Origin: an uncultured Bacteroidota bacterium
GTDB taxonomy: Bacteria; Bacteroidota; Bacteroidia; Flavobacteriales; Flavobacteriaceae
Length of the DNA stretch: 34,846 bases
Direction of reading: 5' to 3'
Assembly: GCA_902594485.1 (NCBI GenBank)
Contig: CACJMJ010000009.1
Span: 1 to 34,846 of the forward strand
Below, piece by piece: positions 1-8,689 of this stretch. Each line of letters starts with the position of its first letter. Position 1 is the stretch's first letter. A program made the position numbers and the translations under genes. The notes under the pieces are model-generated. The model was not told where the DNA came from. It ran no database searches and was given only the letters and a program-made list of their open reading frames with translations.

Positions 1-1035
1 CAAAAATTTGCAATTCCAACTAGATATCCAAGTGATGGCAGTTCATATACTAGTTTTGCTTCATATATAAATTGGTCATGGAATATGAGTGAGTTTTTTA
101 CATTTAATATTGGAACCCGATTGACTTTTACAGGTATTAAAGCTAGTTGGAATGATATAATTTCCGTTAATCCTCAACTATCAAAAATTGATCTAAACTC
201 TAGGGCGCTAACAACAACAGTCTCAATGAAGCTAAGGCCAAGTAAAAAGGTTCAAATAAGTACAGTCCTATCAAGTGGTTTCAGAAATCCTAATATAGAT
301 GATATTGGCAAGATTCGAGAAAATAATGGCCTACTAGTTGTGCCTAATACTTTTTTGAAACCAGAATATGCATATAACTTAGACCTTGGCATCGATTTTA
401 AATCTCTTGATAATAATAATTACATATCATTGAGAGGGTTTAGTACGATTATTTCAAGACACATAGGTAGAGATAATTATACAGTTTTCTCAGATATAAC
501 TACTCCTGATTTATCTACAATTATATACAATGGTGAAGAGGTAACTACAATTTCAAATAAAAATCTTGGGAATAGATTCATTCATGGATTCTCAGTTGAT
601 GGATTCTCTAAAATTCTTAACAATTTAAAGCTTAACTATAGCTTAACTTATACAGATGGAGATACTAATGAATCATATGGTCCTCTTCCATCTATTTCTC
701 CACTATTTGGATCAATTGCAATGACATACACTAAAAAAGACATGAATATTAAGGCAATCTATAGGTTTAGCCAATCCAAAGATGCTGATGAATACAGCTT
801 TGGAGGAGAAGATGGTCTTGATGAGACTCCATTCATAAATGGAGAAGATGGTCTAATCTACTTAGGAAGTCCAAAATGGTCAGATTTTTCAATTTATGGG
901 AGTAAAAATATTTCATCTGATATTGTTTTAAGGTTAGGATTAACAAATATTTTTGATGCGCATTATAGAACTTTTGCATCAGGAATTTCTGCACCAGGAA
1001 GATCTCTTCAAATTGGTCTAAACTTTAAATTATAA
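1..1035 (+). CDS. TonB-dependent receptor, C-terminal part (5' truncated by window)
   Basis: The reading frame is open from the first base, so this is the 3' end of a longer gene. It encodes about 344 residues of alternating polar and hydrophobic, aromatic-rich strands typical of an outer-membrane beta-barrel. The last stretch, with a TNIFDAHYRTFASGI-type motif followed by a final strand ending in NFKL, matches the end of TonB-dependent receptors of the FecA/FepA type, where a terminal aromatic strand is recognised by the BAM machinery. The plug and TonB box lie outside the window, so the substrate cannot be judged. A short GEDGL motif occurs twice about 13 residues apart, probably in an extracellular loop. 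A 59-bp gap separates it from ileS, with no clear terminator. Confidence 0.85.
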   Translation, partial: QKFAIPTRYPSDGSSYTSFASYINWSWNMSEFFTFNIGTRLTFTGIKASWNDIISVNPQLSKIDLNSRALTTTVSMKLRPSKKVQISTVLSSGFRNPNIDDIGKIRENNGLLVVPNTFLKPEYAYNLDLGIDFKSLDNNNYISLRGFSTIISRHIGRDNYTVFSDITTPDLSTIIYNGEEVTTISNKNLGNRFIHGFSVDGFSKILNNLKLNYSLTYTDGDTNESYGPLPSISPLFGSIAMTYTKKDMNIKAIYRFSQSKDADEYSFGGEDGLDETPFINGEDGLIYLGSPKWSDFSIYGSKNISSDIVLRLGLTNIFDAHYRTFASGISAPGRSLQIGLNFKL

Positions 1036-1094
1036 CCTATTATATTAACTTTTAATTGATCTAAAATCATTAATTTCGCCTTTAATTAAGCATA

Positions 1095-4000
1095 ATGGGA
1101 TTTAGAGAATCAAAAAACTTTTCACTTTCATCAATTTCATCAGAAATTCAAAATTTTTGGTTAAAAAATGATATTTTTTCTAAATCATTCAATAAAAAGG
1201 ATAGTTCAGATTTTATCTTTTATGAGGGGCCTCCATCAGCGAATGGCAAGCCTGGGATTCATCATGTGATGGCAAGAACCATTAAAGATGCTTTTTGTAG
1301 ATATAAGACTTTAAAAGGATATAATGTTAAAAGAAAAGCTGGATGGGATACCCATGGATTACCCGTTGAATTAGGTGTTGAAAAGGAACTCGGAATTTCA
1401 AAAGATGATATTGGTGATAAAATAAGTATATCGGAGTATAATAATGCTTGTAAAAAAGCTGTTATGAAATATACTAGTGAGTGGGAGTCTTTAACAAATA
1501 AGATGGGTTACTGGATTGATTTATCAGATCCTTATGTGACTTATAAGCCTAAATATATGGAAACCGTTTGGTGGTTAATTAAATCAATTTCAGAGAAAGG
1601 CCTACTATATAAAGGATATACTGTCCAGCCTTATTCCCCTGCAGCAGGTTCTGGACTGAGCTCACATGAACTTAATCAACCTGGAGCATATAAACAAATT
1701 AGTGATACATCCGTAATCGCTCAATTTAAATGTGTTGAAGATAATGCTTCATCCAAATTTAATTCCTTATATCCTTTCTATTTTCTTGCTTGGACTACAA
1801 CTCCTTGGACATTGCCTTCAAATACTGCTTTAACTGTTGGGGCTAAAATAGAATACTCATTTATAAAGACATTTAACCAGTATACAAAAGAAAAAACAAC
1901 TGTTGTTGTTGCTAGCTCTCTAATTGAAAAAGTATTTGCTAAAAATTTCTTTATTGTTAACCATGAAAATGAATTAGACACATTTAAAGAATCCGATTCT
2001 AAGATTCCATACTGTGTTATTAGTTCATGCAAAGGTATAGATATTGAAAATTTTAGATATGAAAGAGTATGGGATGAATCACCTCTACCTATTGATAATC
2101 CTGAAAACGCTTTTAGAGTAATTGTTGGAGATTTTGTTACAACTGAAGACGGTACAGGAATTGTTCATACAGCACCTACATTTGGTGCAGATGATTATAA
2201 GGCCGCAAAAAGCGCAACGCCTGAAGTTCCTCCTCTACAAGTCTTAGATTCAAATGGCAATAAAATTCCGCTTGTTGATCTAAAAGGAAAATTTATTGAG
2301 GGTATTGGAATGATTAGCGGAAAATATGTAAAAAATGAATACTATGCAGAAGAAGATATCCCCAAAAAATCAGTAGATGTTGAAATTGCAATTAGATTAA
2401 AAGAAAAAAATTTAGCATTTAAAGTAGAAAAGTATTCTCACTCTTATCCTCATTGTTGGAGAACTGATAAGCCTGTTTTATACTATCCTATGGAATCATG
2501 GTTTATTAAGGTTAGTGATTTAACGGAAAGGATGTATAATCTTAATAAAAATATCAATTGGAAGCCAAGTTCAACCGGAGAAGGAAGATTTGGAAATTGG
2601 CTTAAATCAGCAAATGATTGGAATCTCTCAAGATCAAGATTTTGGGGAGTCCCATTACCAATTTGGGTAAATGAAGAGAATTCAGAATATAAAATATTAG
2701 GATCTGTTGAAGAACTTATTAATGAGATTAATATATCTATAAAAAAAGGATATATGAAGTCTAATCCATTTGCAAACTTTGAAGTTGGCAATATGTCAGA
2801 AGAAAACTATGATAATATCGATTTACATAAAGATGTTGTTGATGAAATTATTTTATCTTCCAAAAATGGCTTACCCATGAAAAGAGAGAAGGATATAATT
2901 GATGTTTGGTTTGAGTCCGGATCTATGCCTTTCGCTCAAATTCACTATCCTTTCGAGAACAAAGACTTAATTGATAAAAAAACAAATTTCCCAGCTGACT
3001 TTATAGCAGAGGGTGTAGACCAAACTAGAGGCTGGTTTTATACACTTCATGCTATTTCTTCTCTATTATTTAACTCCATTTCATATAAAAATGTTGTCTC
3101 TAATGGACTTGTTTTAGATAAAAATGGTCAAAAAATGTCAAAAAGGTTAGGCAATGCTGTAGATCCATTTGATATGATAGACAAGCACAGTGCAGACGCT
3201 GTGAGATGGTATATGATCTCCAATTCAAATCCCTGGGATAATCTTAAATTTGATGAAGAAGGTGTAGCTGAAGTAAAAAGGAAATTCTTTGGAACACTTG
3301 AAAACGTATATAGTTTTTTTAGTTTATATGCCAATATTGACGGGTTTGCATATAAAGAGGATCATATTGATATTAAAAAAAGACCTGAACTTGATAGGTG
3401 GATTATCTCAGAGCTTAACTCATTAATTGAACAGGTAGATAGTGACCTTGGAAATTATGATTTAACTCCTGCTTCAAGAAATATTAATGATTTTGTTCAA
3501 GAGAAACTTAGTAATTGGTATGTAAGATTATCCCGAAGAAGATTTTGGAAGGGCGAGTACAATGAGGATAAAATTTCTGCATATCAAACACTATATGAAT
3601 GTCTTGTTAAAATAAGTAAACTTATATCTCCGATAGCACCTTTTTATTCAGAATATATTTTTCAATCCTTAAATATGGTTTCAAAAAGAGAAGATATTGA
3701 TTCCGTTCACTTATCAACCTTTCCTAATTCAATTCCTGAGTTAATTGACAATAAACTTGAAAATAAGATAAATCAAATAAGGAATATATGCTCATTAGCT
3801 CTTTCAATTAGGAAAAAAGAAAAAATTAAAGTTAGACAACCCTTAAACAAAATTATTATTCCTACAAAAAATAATGATGAACGTAATGAGATTGAAAATG
3901 CTAAATCACAAATACTGTCTGAAATAAATGTTAAGTCAATTGAATTTCTTGACAACAAAGACTCTCTTTTGGTAAAAGAACTTAAACCAAACTTCAAACT

Positions 4001-4493
4001 ACTTGGCCCTAGATATGGGAAGGTGATCAATGCAGTTGCTCAAGAAATTAAAAAACTTTCAAATAAGGAAATTGAAATTCTTGAAAATGAGGGGCATATA
4101 ACCCTAGTAGTTCAGAATGAAGAGGTATTGATCTCTATTGATGATGTTGAAATTAACTACAAAGACATTGAGGGTCTTTCTGTAGCAACTGATGGCAAAC
4201 AAACTATAGCACTTGACTTAAAATTAGATGAAAAATTAATTGAGGAAGGAATTACTAGAGAAATAGTTAACAGAATTCAAAATATCAGAAAAAATCAAGG
4301 CCTTGATGTCACAGATAAAATTGAAATTAATTTAAAAAAAACTCCTAAACTTGAACATGCGTTAAAATCAAATTTAGAGTATATTAAAGGTGAAACTCTA
4401 GCAATAAAATTATATTTTAGCGAAAATTTAGATGAAGGAGAGATAATAGAGTTTGATAATATAAAAACTGCTATAACCATAAATAAAGTTTAA
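1095..4493 (+). CDS. ileS: isoleucyl-tRNA synthetase
   Basis: Class I aminoacyl-tRNA synthetase that charges tRNA-Ile in the cytoplasm. The 1132-residue length fits the long type-2 (eukaryote-like) IleRS. The Rossmann catalytic domain begins near residue 42 (YEGPPSANG); the editing CP1 domain follows, with WTTTPWTLPSN near 233 and a GTGIVHTAPTFG segment; KMSKR lies at residues 680-684 (bases 3132-3146); the anticodon-binding and C-terminal domains follow. The HIGH signature is not HxGH but G54-I-H-H57 (bases 1254-1265), i.e. positions 1 and 3 are swapped. The GxHH form has been reported in type-2 IleRS and linked to very strong mupirocin resistance; resistance here is inference. A 1-bp gap to the next gene suggests cotranscription with the DksA-like gene and lspA. 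Confidence 0.98.
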   Translation: MGFRESKNFSLSSISSEIQNFWLKNDIFSKSFNKKDSSDFIFYEGPPSANGKPGIHHVMARTIKDAFCRYKTLKGYNVKRKAGWDTHGLPVELGVEKELGISKDDIGDKISISEYNNACKKAVMKYTSEWESLTNKMGYWIDLSDPYVTYKPKYMETVWWLIKSISEKGLLYKGYTVQPYSPAAGSGLSSHELNQPGAYKQISDTSVIAQFKCVEDNASSKFNSLYPFYFLAWTTTPWTLPSNTALTVGAKIEYSFIKTFNQYTKEKTTVVVASSLIEKVFAKNFFIVNHENELDTFKESDSKIPYCVISSCKGIDIENFRYERVWDESPLPIDNPENAFRVIVGDFVTTEDGTGIVHTAPTFGADDYKAAKSATPEVPPLQVLDSNGNKIPLVDLKGKFIEGIGMISGKYVKNEYYAEEDIPKKSVDVEIAIRLKEKNLAFKVEKYSHSYPHCWRTDKPVLYYPMESWFIKVSDLTERMYNLNKNINWKPSSTGEGRFGNWLKSANDWNLSRSRFWGVPLPIWVNEENSEYKILGSVEELINEINISIKKGYMKSNPFANFEVGNMSEENYDNIDLHKDVVDEIILSSKNGLPMKREKDIIDVWFESGSMPFAQIHYPFENKDLIDKKTNFPADFIAEGVDQTRGWFYTLHAISSLLFNSISYKNVVSNGLVLDKNGQKMSKRLGNAVDPFDMIDKHSADAVRWYMISNSNPWDNLKFDEEGVAEVKRKFFGTLENVYSFFSLYANIDGFAYKEDHIDIKKRPELDRWIISELNSLIEQVDSDLGNYDLTPASRNINDFVQEKLSNWYVRLSRRRFWKGEYNEDKISAYQTLYECLVKISKLISPIAPFYSEYIFQSLNMVSKREDIDSVHLSTFPNSIPELIDNKLENKINQIRNICSLALSIRKKEKIKVRQPLNKIIIPTKNNDERNEIENAKSQILSEINVKSIEFLDNKDSLLVKELKPNFKLLGPRYGKVINAVAQEIKKLSNKEIEILENEGHITLVVQNEEVLISIDDVEINYKDIEGLSVATDGKQTIALDLKLDEKLIEEGITREIVNRIQNIRKNQGLDVTDKIEINLKKTPKLEHALKSNLEYIKGETLAIKLYFSENLDEGEIIEFDNIKTAITINKV

Positions 4494-4494
4494 A

Positions 4495-4878
4495 ATGACT
4501 AAAAAGACAAAAAACAAGTATTCTGATAAAGAGTTAGAAAGCTTTAAAAAAATAATCAATGAGAAAATAGAAAAGGCTAAAATTGATTTAGACCTACTTA
4601 AAAGTGCATATATGAATGATAGTAATAATGGAACTGATGATACTTCACCAACATTTAAATCCTTTGAGGAAGGTTCTGAAACAATGTCAAAGGAAGCCAA
4701 TACTCAATTGGCTTTAAGACAAGAAAAATTTATTAGAGACTTAAAAAATGCTCTAATTAGAATCGAGAATAAGACATATGGGGTTTGTAGGGTTACAGGA
4801 AAGCTTATTGATAAAAAGAGGCTTAAAATTGTCCCTCATGCAACACTTAGTATTGAGGCAAAGAATATTCAAAAATAA
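4495..4878 (+). CDS. DksA/TraR-family protein with reduced zinc finger
   Basis: This 127-residue protein has a charged N-terminal coiled-coil region and a C-terminal remnant of the DksA/TraR C4 zinc finger (YGVCRVTGKLIDKKRL...PHATLSIEAK). DksA-family proteins enter the RNA polymerase secondary channel and tune transcription with ppGpp. Only one cysteine remains of the usual four, as in other Bacteroidota homologues as I recall them, so zinc is probably not bound. The position between ileS and lspA (1-bp gap upstream, 11-bp gap downstream) points to a single operon. The family call is firm; a direct RNA polymerase role is inferred, because the acidic tip of the coiled coil cannot be judged with certainty. 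Confidence 0.85.
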   Translation: MTKKTKNKYSDKELESFKKIINEKIEKAKIDLDLLKSAYMNDSNNGTDDTSPTFKSFEEGSETMSKEANTQLALRQEKFIRDLKNALIRIENKTYGVCRVTGKLIDKKRLKIVPHATLSIEAKNIQK

Positions 4879-4889
4879 GTTCTATTTCC

Positions 4890-5534
4890 TTGATTCCATT
4901 ACTCAAAAATATTGATGCAAAAAAATCTGTAATATTTATTTTAATATTAATTTTCATAGATCAATATGTAAAATTCTATATAAAGCTTAACTATCCTCTT
5001 ACTATATATGGTGAAATGCCAATTATAGATCTTGGTTTTTTTAAGCTTTTATTTATTGAGAATAAAGGAATGGCAATGGGAGCTAGACTTAATAATTTAA
5101 TCCCATTTTTAGATGATAACACCGCAAAACTTACTTTAACACTTTTTAGGATTTTTGCTTGTATCGGTATTGGTTTTTGGTTAAAAAACATAATTAAAAA
5201 CAAAGGCTCACAATTATTAATTATATGTATATGTCTAATTTTTGCTGGAGCAGTTGGAAATTTAATTGATTCTATTTTTTATGGTGTAATATTTTCATCT
5301 AGTTATGGTCAAGTTGCCACACTTTTCCCAGAAGTCGGTTATTCCTCATTATTTTATGGAAGTGTTGTTGATATGATTCAATTTCCATTAGCAACATGGG
5401 TCTGGCCTGCCTGGCTCCCTTATATTGGTGGTGAAGAATACACATTTTTTGAATATGTCTTTAATTTTGCTGATTCTTATATAAGCACAGGGGTAATCCT
5501 TTTATTAATCTTTAATAAAAAGGTTTCTTTTTAA
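4890..5534 (+). CDS. lspA: lipoprotein signal peptidase (signal peptidase II)
   Basis: Inner-membrane aspartyl protease that removes the signal peptide of diacylated prolipoproteins. It is 214 residues with four hydrophobic segments. Family motifs are in order: IDQYVKFYIK near residue 23, IENKGMAMG near 55, AGAVGNLIDSIFYG near 117, VVDMIQFP (first catalytic Asp) near 155, and FNFADSYISTGV (second catalytic Asp) near 190. The long loop between the last two motifs is usual for Bacteroidota LspA. The start is TTG: no in-frame ATG exists before the essential first membrane helix, and the upstream gene stops 11 bp away. Its stop codon interlocks with that of the opposite gene over 4 bp (5531-5534). 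Several lipoproteins in this window are potential substrates. Confidence 0.95.
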   Translation: MIPLLKNIDAKKSVIFILILIFIDQYVKFYIKLNYPLTIYGEMPIIDLGFFKLLFIENKGMAMGARLNNLIPFLDDNTAKLTLTLFRIFACIGIGFWLKNIIKNKGSQLLIICICLIFAGAVGNLIDSIFYGVIFSSSYGQVATLFPEVGYSSLFYGSVVDMIQFPLATWVWPAWLPYIGGEEYTFFEYVFNFADSYISTGVILLLIFNKKVSF

Positions 5535-6100
5535 TTAAAGTTATATGTCCTTGACGGCGTTACAACAAAATTAAGTGGAATATCATTGTCATTGATATCA
5601 CTAATTTTATCTATAGGATCAAATAAAGAAAGCCCAACTTTTATAACATCATTTTTAATATTACTCATAAACCTGTCATAATATCCTCCTCCATACCCAA
5701 CTCTATGACCGTTTTTGTCAAAAACTAAAAGTGGTACTATTATAATTTCAATTAATGATATATCAAAGCTAACTTTAATTATAGGCTCTCTAATACCAAA
5801 TTTATTTGAAGTAAACTTAGTGGTTTGATCTACTTCAAAATGAATCAAATTTTTATTAGACATTTTAGGAACTATTACTCTTTTATTTTTATTAAGCATA
5901 AAACTTATAATATCATTGGTATCTACTTCATGTTTAGATTCTACAGATAAGTAAACGTGATATATGTCTTTATCCCAAATACTTAGCTGAATTAAATTAT
6001 CCAGAATACCCTTAGATAGTTCCTGTAATTGGCCTATTGGTGTATTAGATCTCTTATCCTTGTAAACTTTTCGTAAAAACTTTTTTTCATTATTGATCAT
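5531..6100 (-). CDS. 5-formyltetrahydrofolate cyclo-ligase
   Basis: ATP-dependent conversion of 5-formyl-THF to 5,10-methenyl-THF, returning stored folate to the one-carbon pool (MTHFS/YgfA family). The 189-residue length is normal. The N-terminus has the basic RKVYKDKRSNTP segment; the phosphate-binding VGYGGGYYDRFM motif is near residue 134, and VPLLVFDKNGHRVG precedes it. It runs opposite to lspA, sharing the four bases TTAA as both stop codons, and is divergent from uvrC across a 41-bp gap. No exact TAnnTTTG box was found for this gene. Confidence 0.95.
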   Translation of the reverse strand: MINNEKKFLRKVYKDKRSNTPIGQLQELSKGILDNLIQLSIWDKDIYHVYLSVESKHEVDTNDIISFMLNKNKRVIVPKMSNKNLIHFEVDQTTKFTSNKFGIREPIIKVSFDISLIEIIIVPLLVFDKNGHRVGYGGGYYDRFMSNIKNDVIKVGLSLFDPIDKISDINDNDIPLNFVVTPSRTYNFN

Positions 6101-6128
6101 CAGCTTTAATATAAAATAAAAATAGCTT

Positions 6129-6136
6129 TAATTTTG
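6129..6136 (+). promoter_or_regulatory. Bacteroidota -7 promoter box for uvrC
   Basis: TAATTTTG is an exact match to the Bacteroidota sigma-A -7 consensus TAnnTTTG. It ends 5 bases before the uvrC ATG at 6142, so the transcript would have almost no 5' leader. No clear -33 TTTG element is visible. It also argues against the TTG at 6139 as the start. Confidence 0.5.
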
Positions 6137-6141
6137 TTTTG

Positions 6142-7869
6142 ATGGAACAATCTGAACTTCATATTCAATCAAAATCACTTCCAGAATTACCTGGTGTTTA
6201 TCAATTCTATGATGATGAGAAGATTATATATATAGGTAAGGCAAAAAACTTAAAAAAAAGAGTTACCTCATATTTTACAAAGAATCATGATAGCAAGAAG
6301 ACTAGGCTATTGGTGAGAAGTATAAAAAAAATTGAGAAGATTATTGTTGATTCAGAAATGGATGCTCTTTTACTTGAGAATAACTTAATAAAAAAATACC
6401 AGCCTAAATATAACATACTTCTAAAAGATGATAAATCATACCCTTGGATATGTATAGTTAAAGAACCTATCCCTGATATTTTTTATACTAGAAAGGTGGA
6501 AAAAAGAAGGGGAGAATATTATGGGCCCTTCACGAATGTTTACAGCGCTCGTTTTTTAATTAAACTAATTAAGGATATCTATCCTTTCCTGAATCACGAG
6601 CTGAATCATATGATAAAGAAAGAAACAGAAGATTCTATAAAAGTTAAATTTTCTGATAATATTCAGTCTATTAGACATCTTATTAAGGGTCATTTTAAAA
6701 AATCTATTGATGAATTAAAAGGTAGAATGGATGTCTTTTCTAAACAACTCCAATATGAAAAAGCCCAAGAAATTAAAGATAAACTTGATATTTTATATAA
6801 TTATCAGGCAAAGTCAACTATTGTTAATTCCAAGATAAGTGATATTGATGTTTTTGCTTTAGTCTCTGATCAGACTCATGCATATATTAATTATTTGCAA
6901 ATATCTTATGGTGCAGTTATACGATCTTTTACACTTGAAATAAAAAAAAGGCTTGAAGAAACTGATGAGGAAATTCTGAGGTTAGCAGTTATTGAGCTTA
7001 AACAAAGGTTTCACTCTCAAAGTAAAGAGGTTGTTGTTCCATTTAAAGTGAATCTTCCTGCAACACTCAAAATAACAGTTCCCAAAACAGGTGATAAGAG
7101 AAATTTAATAGAGCTTTCTGAAAGAAATGCAAAATTTTATAGAATTGATAAGTTAAAGCAGATAAAAATTGTAGATCCAGAGGCCCATGGAAATAGAATT
7201 ATGAAACAAGCAAAAAAAGATCTACAATTAAAAGAGAAACCTGTCCAAATTGAATGTTTTGATAATTCAAATTTAATGGGGACAAATCCTGTTGCATCAT
7301 GTGTAGTGTTTAGAGATGGTAAGCCATCGAAAAAAGATTATAGACATTTTAAGATTAAGAATATTGAAGGCCCTGATGACTTTGCGTCTATGGAACAAGT
7401 CATATTCAGGAGATTATCTAGGCTTTTAAAAGAGAGTAAACCATTGCCAAATCTTATTATAGTTGATGGAGGTAAAGGTCAGCTATCAGCAGGTCTAAAA
7501 AGTATAAAGAAACTTAATTTAGAAAAAAAAGTAGCTATAATAGGGATAGCTAAGAGACTTGAAGAAATCTTTAAACCAGATGACAAGCTTCCTTTATACA
7601 TTGATAAAAAATCAGAAACTCTAAAATTAATTCAGCAGTTAAGAAATGAAGCGCATAGATTTGCAATAAATTTTCATAGAGATATCAGGAGTAAAGATGC
7701 TCTTAAATCAGGCATTGATGATTTAGTTGGAATTGGTCCCATTCTTAAAGATAAATTATTGAAAAAGTATAAATCATTTATAAGACTCAAAGAATTAGAA
7801 GAGGATGAGTTAATAGAATTTCTCGGTAAGAATAGAGGTAGATCAGTTTTTAATCAATTAAGAAATTAA
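6142..7869 (+). CDS. uvrC: excinuclease ABC subunit C (UvrC) lacking the iron-sulfur cysteines
   Basis: The dual-incision nuclease of nucleotide excision repair, acting after UvrA/UvrB. 575 residues from the ATG; an adjacent upstream TTG is a weaker choice. The N-terminal GIY-YIG nuclease has GVY at 18-20, YIG at 30-32 and Arg40; the UVR UvrB-binding helix pair spans roughly 187-222; the RNase H-like C-terminal nuclease has ECFDNSN near 371 and VDGGKGQLS near 441, with a conserved NEAHRFA near 502; helix-hairpin-helix motifs end the protein. Between the GIY-YIG and UVR parts (residues about 144-183) the usual Cys-rich segment that holds a [4Fe-4S] cluster in characterised UvrC is shortened and has no cysteine. 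The only cysteines are in WICIV, IECFD and VASCVV. Confidence 0.97.
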   Translation: MEQSELHIQSKSLPELPGVYQFYDDEKIIYIGKAKNLKKRVTSYFTKNHDSKKTRLLVRSIKKIEKIIVDSEMDALLLENNLIKKYQPKYNILLKDDKSYPWICIVKEPIPDIFYTRKVEKRRGEYYGPFTNVYSARFLIKLIKDIYPFLNHELNHMIKKETEDSIKVKFSDNIQSIRHLIKGHFKKSIDELKGRMDVFSKQLQYEKAQEIKDKLDILYNYQAKSTIVNSKISDIDVFALVSDQTHAYINYLQISYGAVIRSFTLEIKKRLEETDEEILRLAVIELKQRFHSQSKEVVVPFKVNLPATLKITVPKTGDKRNLIELSERNAKFYRIDKLKQIKIVDPEAHGNRIMKQAKKDLQLKEKPVQIECFDNSNLMGTNPVASCVVFRDGKPSKKDYRHFKIKNIEGPDDFASMEQVIFRRLSRLLKESKPLPNLIIVDGGKGQLSAGLKSIKKLNLEKKVAIIGIAKRLEEIFKPDDKLPLYIDKKSETLKLIQQLRNEAHRFAINFHRDIRSKDALKSGIDDLVGIGPILKDKLLKKYKSFIRLKELEEDELIEFLGKNRGRSVFNQLRN

Positions 7870-7876
7870 TTTTATT

Positions 7877-7884
7877 TAATTTTG
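7877..7884 (+). promoter_or_regulatory. -7 promoter box for the DUF3108/M23/pgi set
   Basis: TAATTTTG is an exact TAnnTTTG match lying just after the uvrC stop and 10 bases before the ATG at 7895. It suggests that the three genes downstream have their own start site and a very short leader. No -33 element is recognised. Confidence 0.45.
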
Positions 7885-7894
7885 TATTGGAAAA

Positions 7895-8689
7895 ATGAAA
7901 ATTACTCTACTGTACCTTAAATCTCTATTTTTTAGTATTAATCTAATTTTCAGTCAAACAGCTTCTGTAGAATTTGAGCCATTTAAAGCTGGTGAAAATC
8001 TTGAATACAGAGTACATTATGGAATTTTTAATGCTAGTTATGCATCTCTAACCCTTTCAAATGAAAAGGTTGATGGGGAAGATGTTTTACTTGCTTCTGG
8101 TTATGGAAAAACAATTGGATTAGCTAGACTTTTTTTTAAAGTTGAAGATTATTACAGCAGCTATTTTGAAATAGAAAAAGTTCAACCTAAGCTTTTTAAG
8201 AGAAACATCTATGAGGGTGGATATACAAAAAACTTAGAAGTTAGTTTTAACTCAGAAAAAAAAGAAGCTACTGTTAATAATATAAAAAAGGGGACAACTG
8301 ATATTATTTCTACAAAGAATAATGTTCAAGACCTTATATCGTCATTATATTATCTTAGAAAGAATTTTTCTGCGGATGAAATAAAAGAAGGAGATTTTTT
8401 TACTATTAATATGTTCTATGATTCCAAGAATAGAGAGTTGGCTCTTAAATATCTTGGTAAAGAAACCATAAGAACTAAGTATGGTAAGATAGAGTGTCTA
8501 AAACTTATGCCTGCCACAAATAGAAGTAGAATTTTTAAAGGTGAGGGAAGTATAACTATTTGGCTTACAAATGATGAAAATAAAATCCCTATTCGAGTTC
8601 AGGCAGATTTATTAGTTGGGTCTATTAAAGCCGATTTAAATGAATATTCAGGAATTGTGAGTCCTCTTTTAATTAAACAAAAAAGCTAA
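7895..8689 (+). CDS. DUF3108-family exported protein
   Basis: 264 residues beginning with a signal peptide (hydrophobic core, cleavage likely after IFSQ near residue 22). The mature part opens with EFEPFKAGENLEYRVHYGIF, the start of the DUF3108 fold, which is thought to form an envelope beta-rich domain; the phrase IWLTNDENKIPIRVQADLLVGS near the end is also typical. No enzymatic residues are recognised. The stop codon overlaps the ATG of the M23 peptidase by one base (TAATG), so the pair is translationally linked. A role in cell-envelope assembly alongside the peptidase is inferred from this pairing only. Confidence 0.8.
   Translation: MKITLLYLKSLFFSINLIFSQTASVEFEPFKAGENLEYRVHYGIFNASYASLTLSNEKVDGEDVLLASGYGKTIGLARLFFKVEDYYSSYFEIEKVQPKLFKRNIYEGGYTKNLEVSFNSEKKEATVNNIKKGTTDIISTKNNVQDLISSLYYLRKNFSADEIKEGDFFTINMFYDSKNRELALKYLGKETIRTKYGKIECLKLMPATNRSRIFKGEGSITIWLTNDENKIPIRVQADLLVGSIKADLNEYSGIVSPLLIKQKS

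Noticed and set aside
1071-1078. Possible -7 box for ileS (TAATTTCG)
   Set aside because: It has one mismatch at a core position and no supporting -33 element, so it is not listed.
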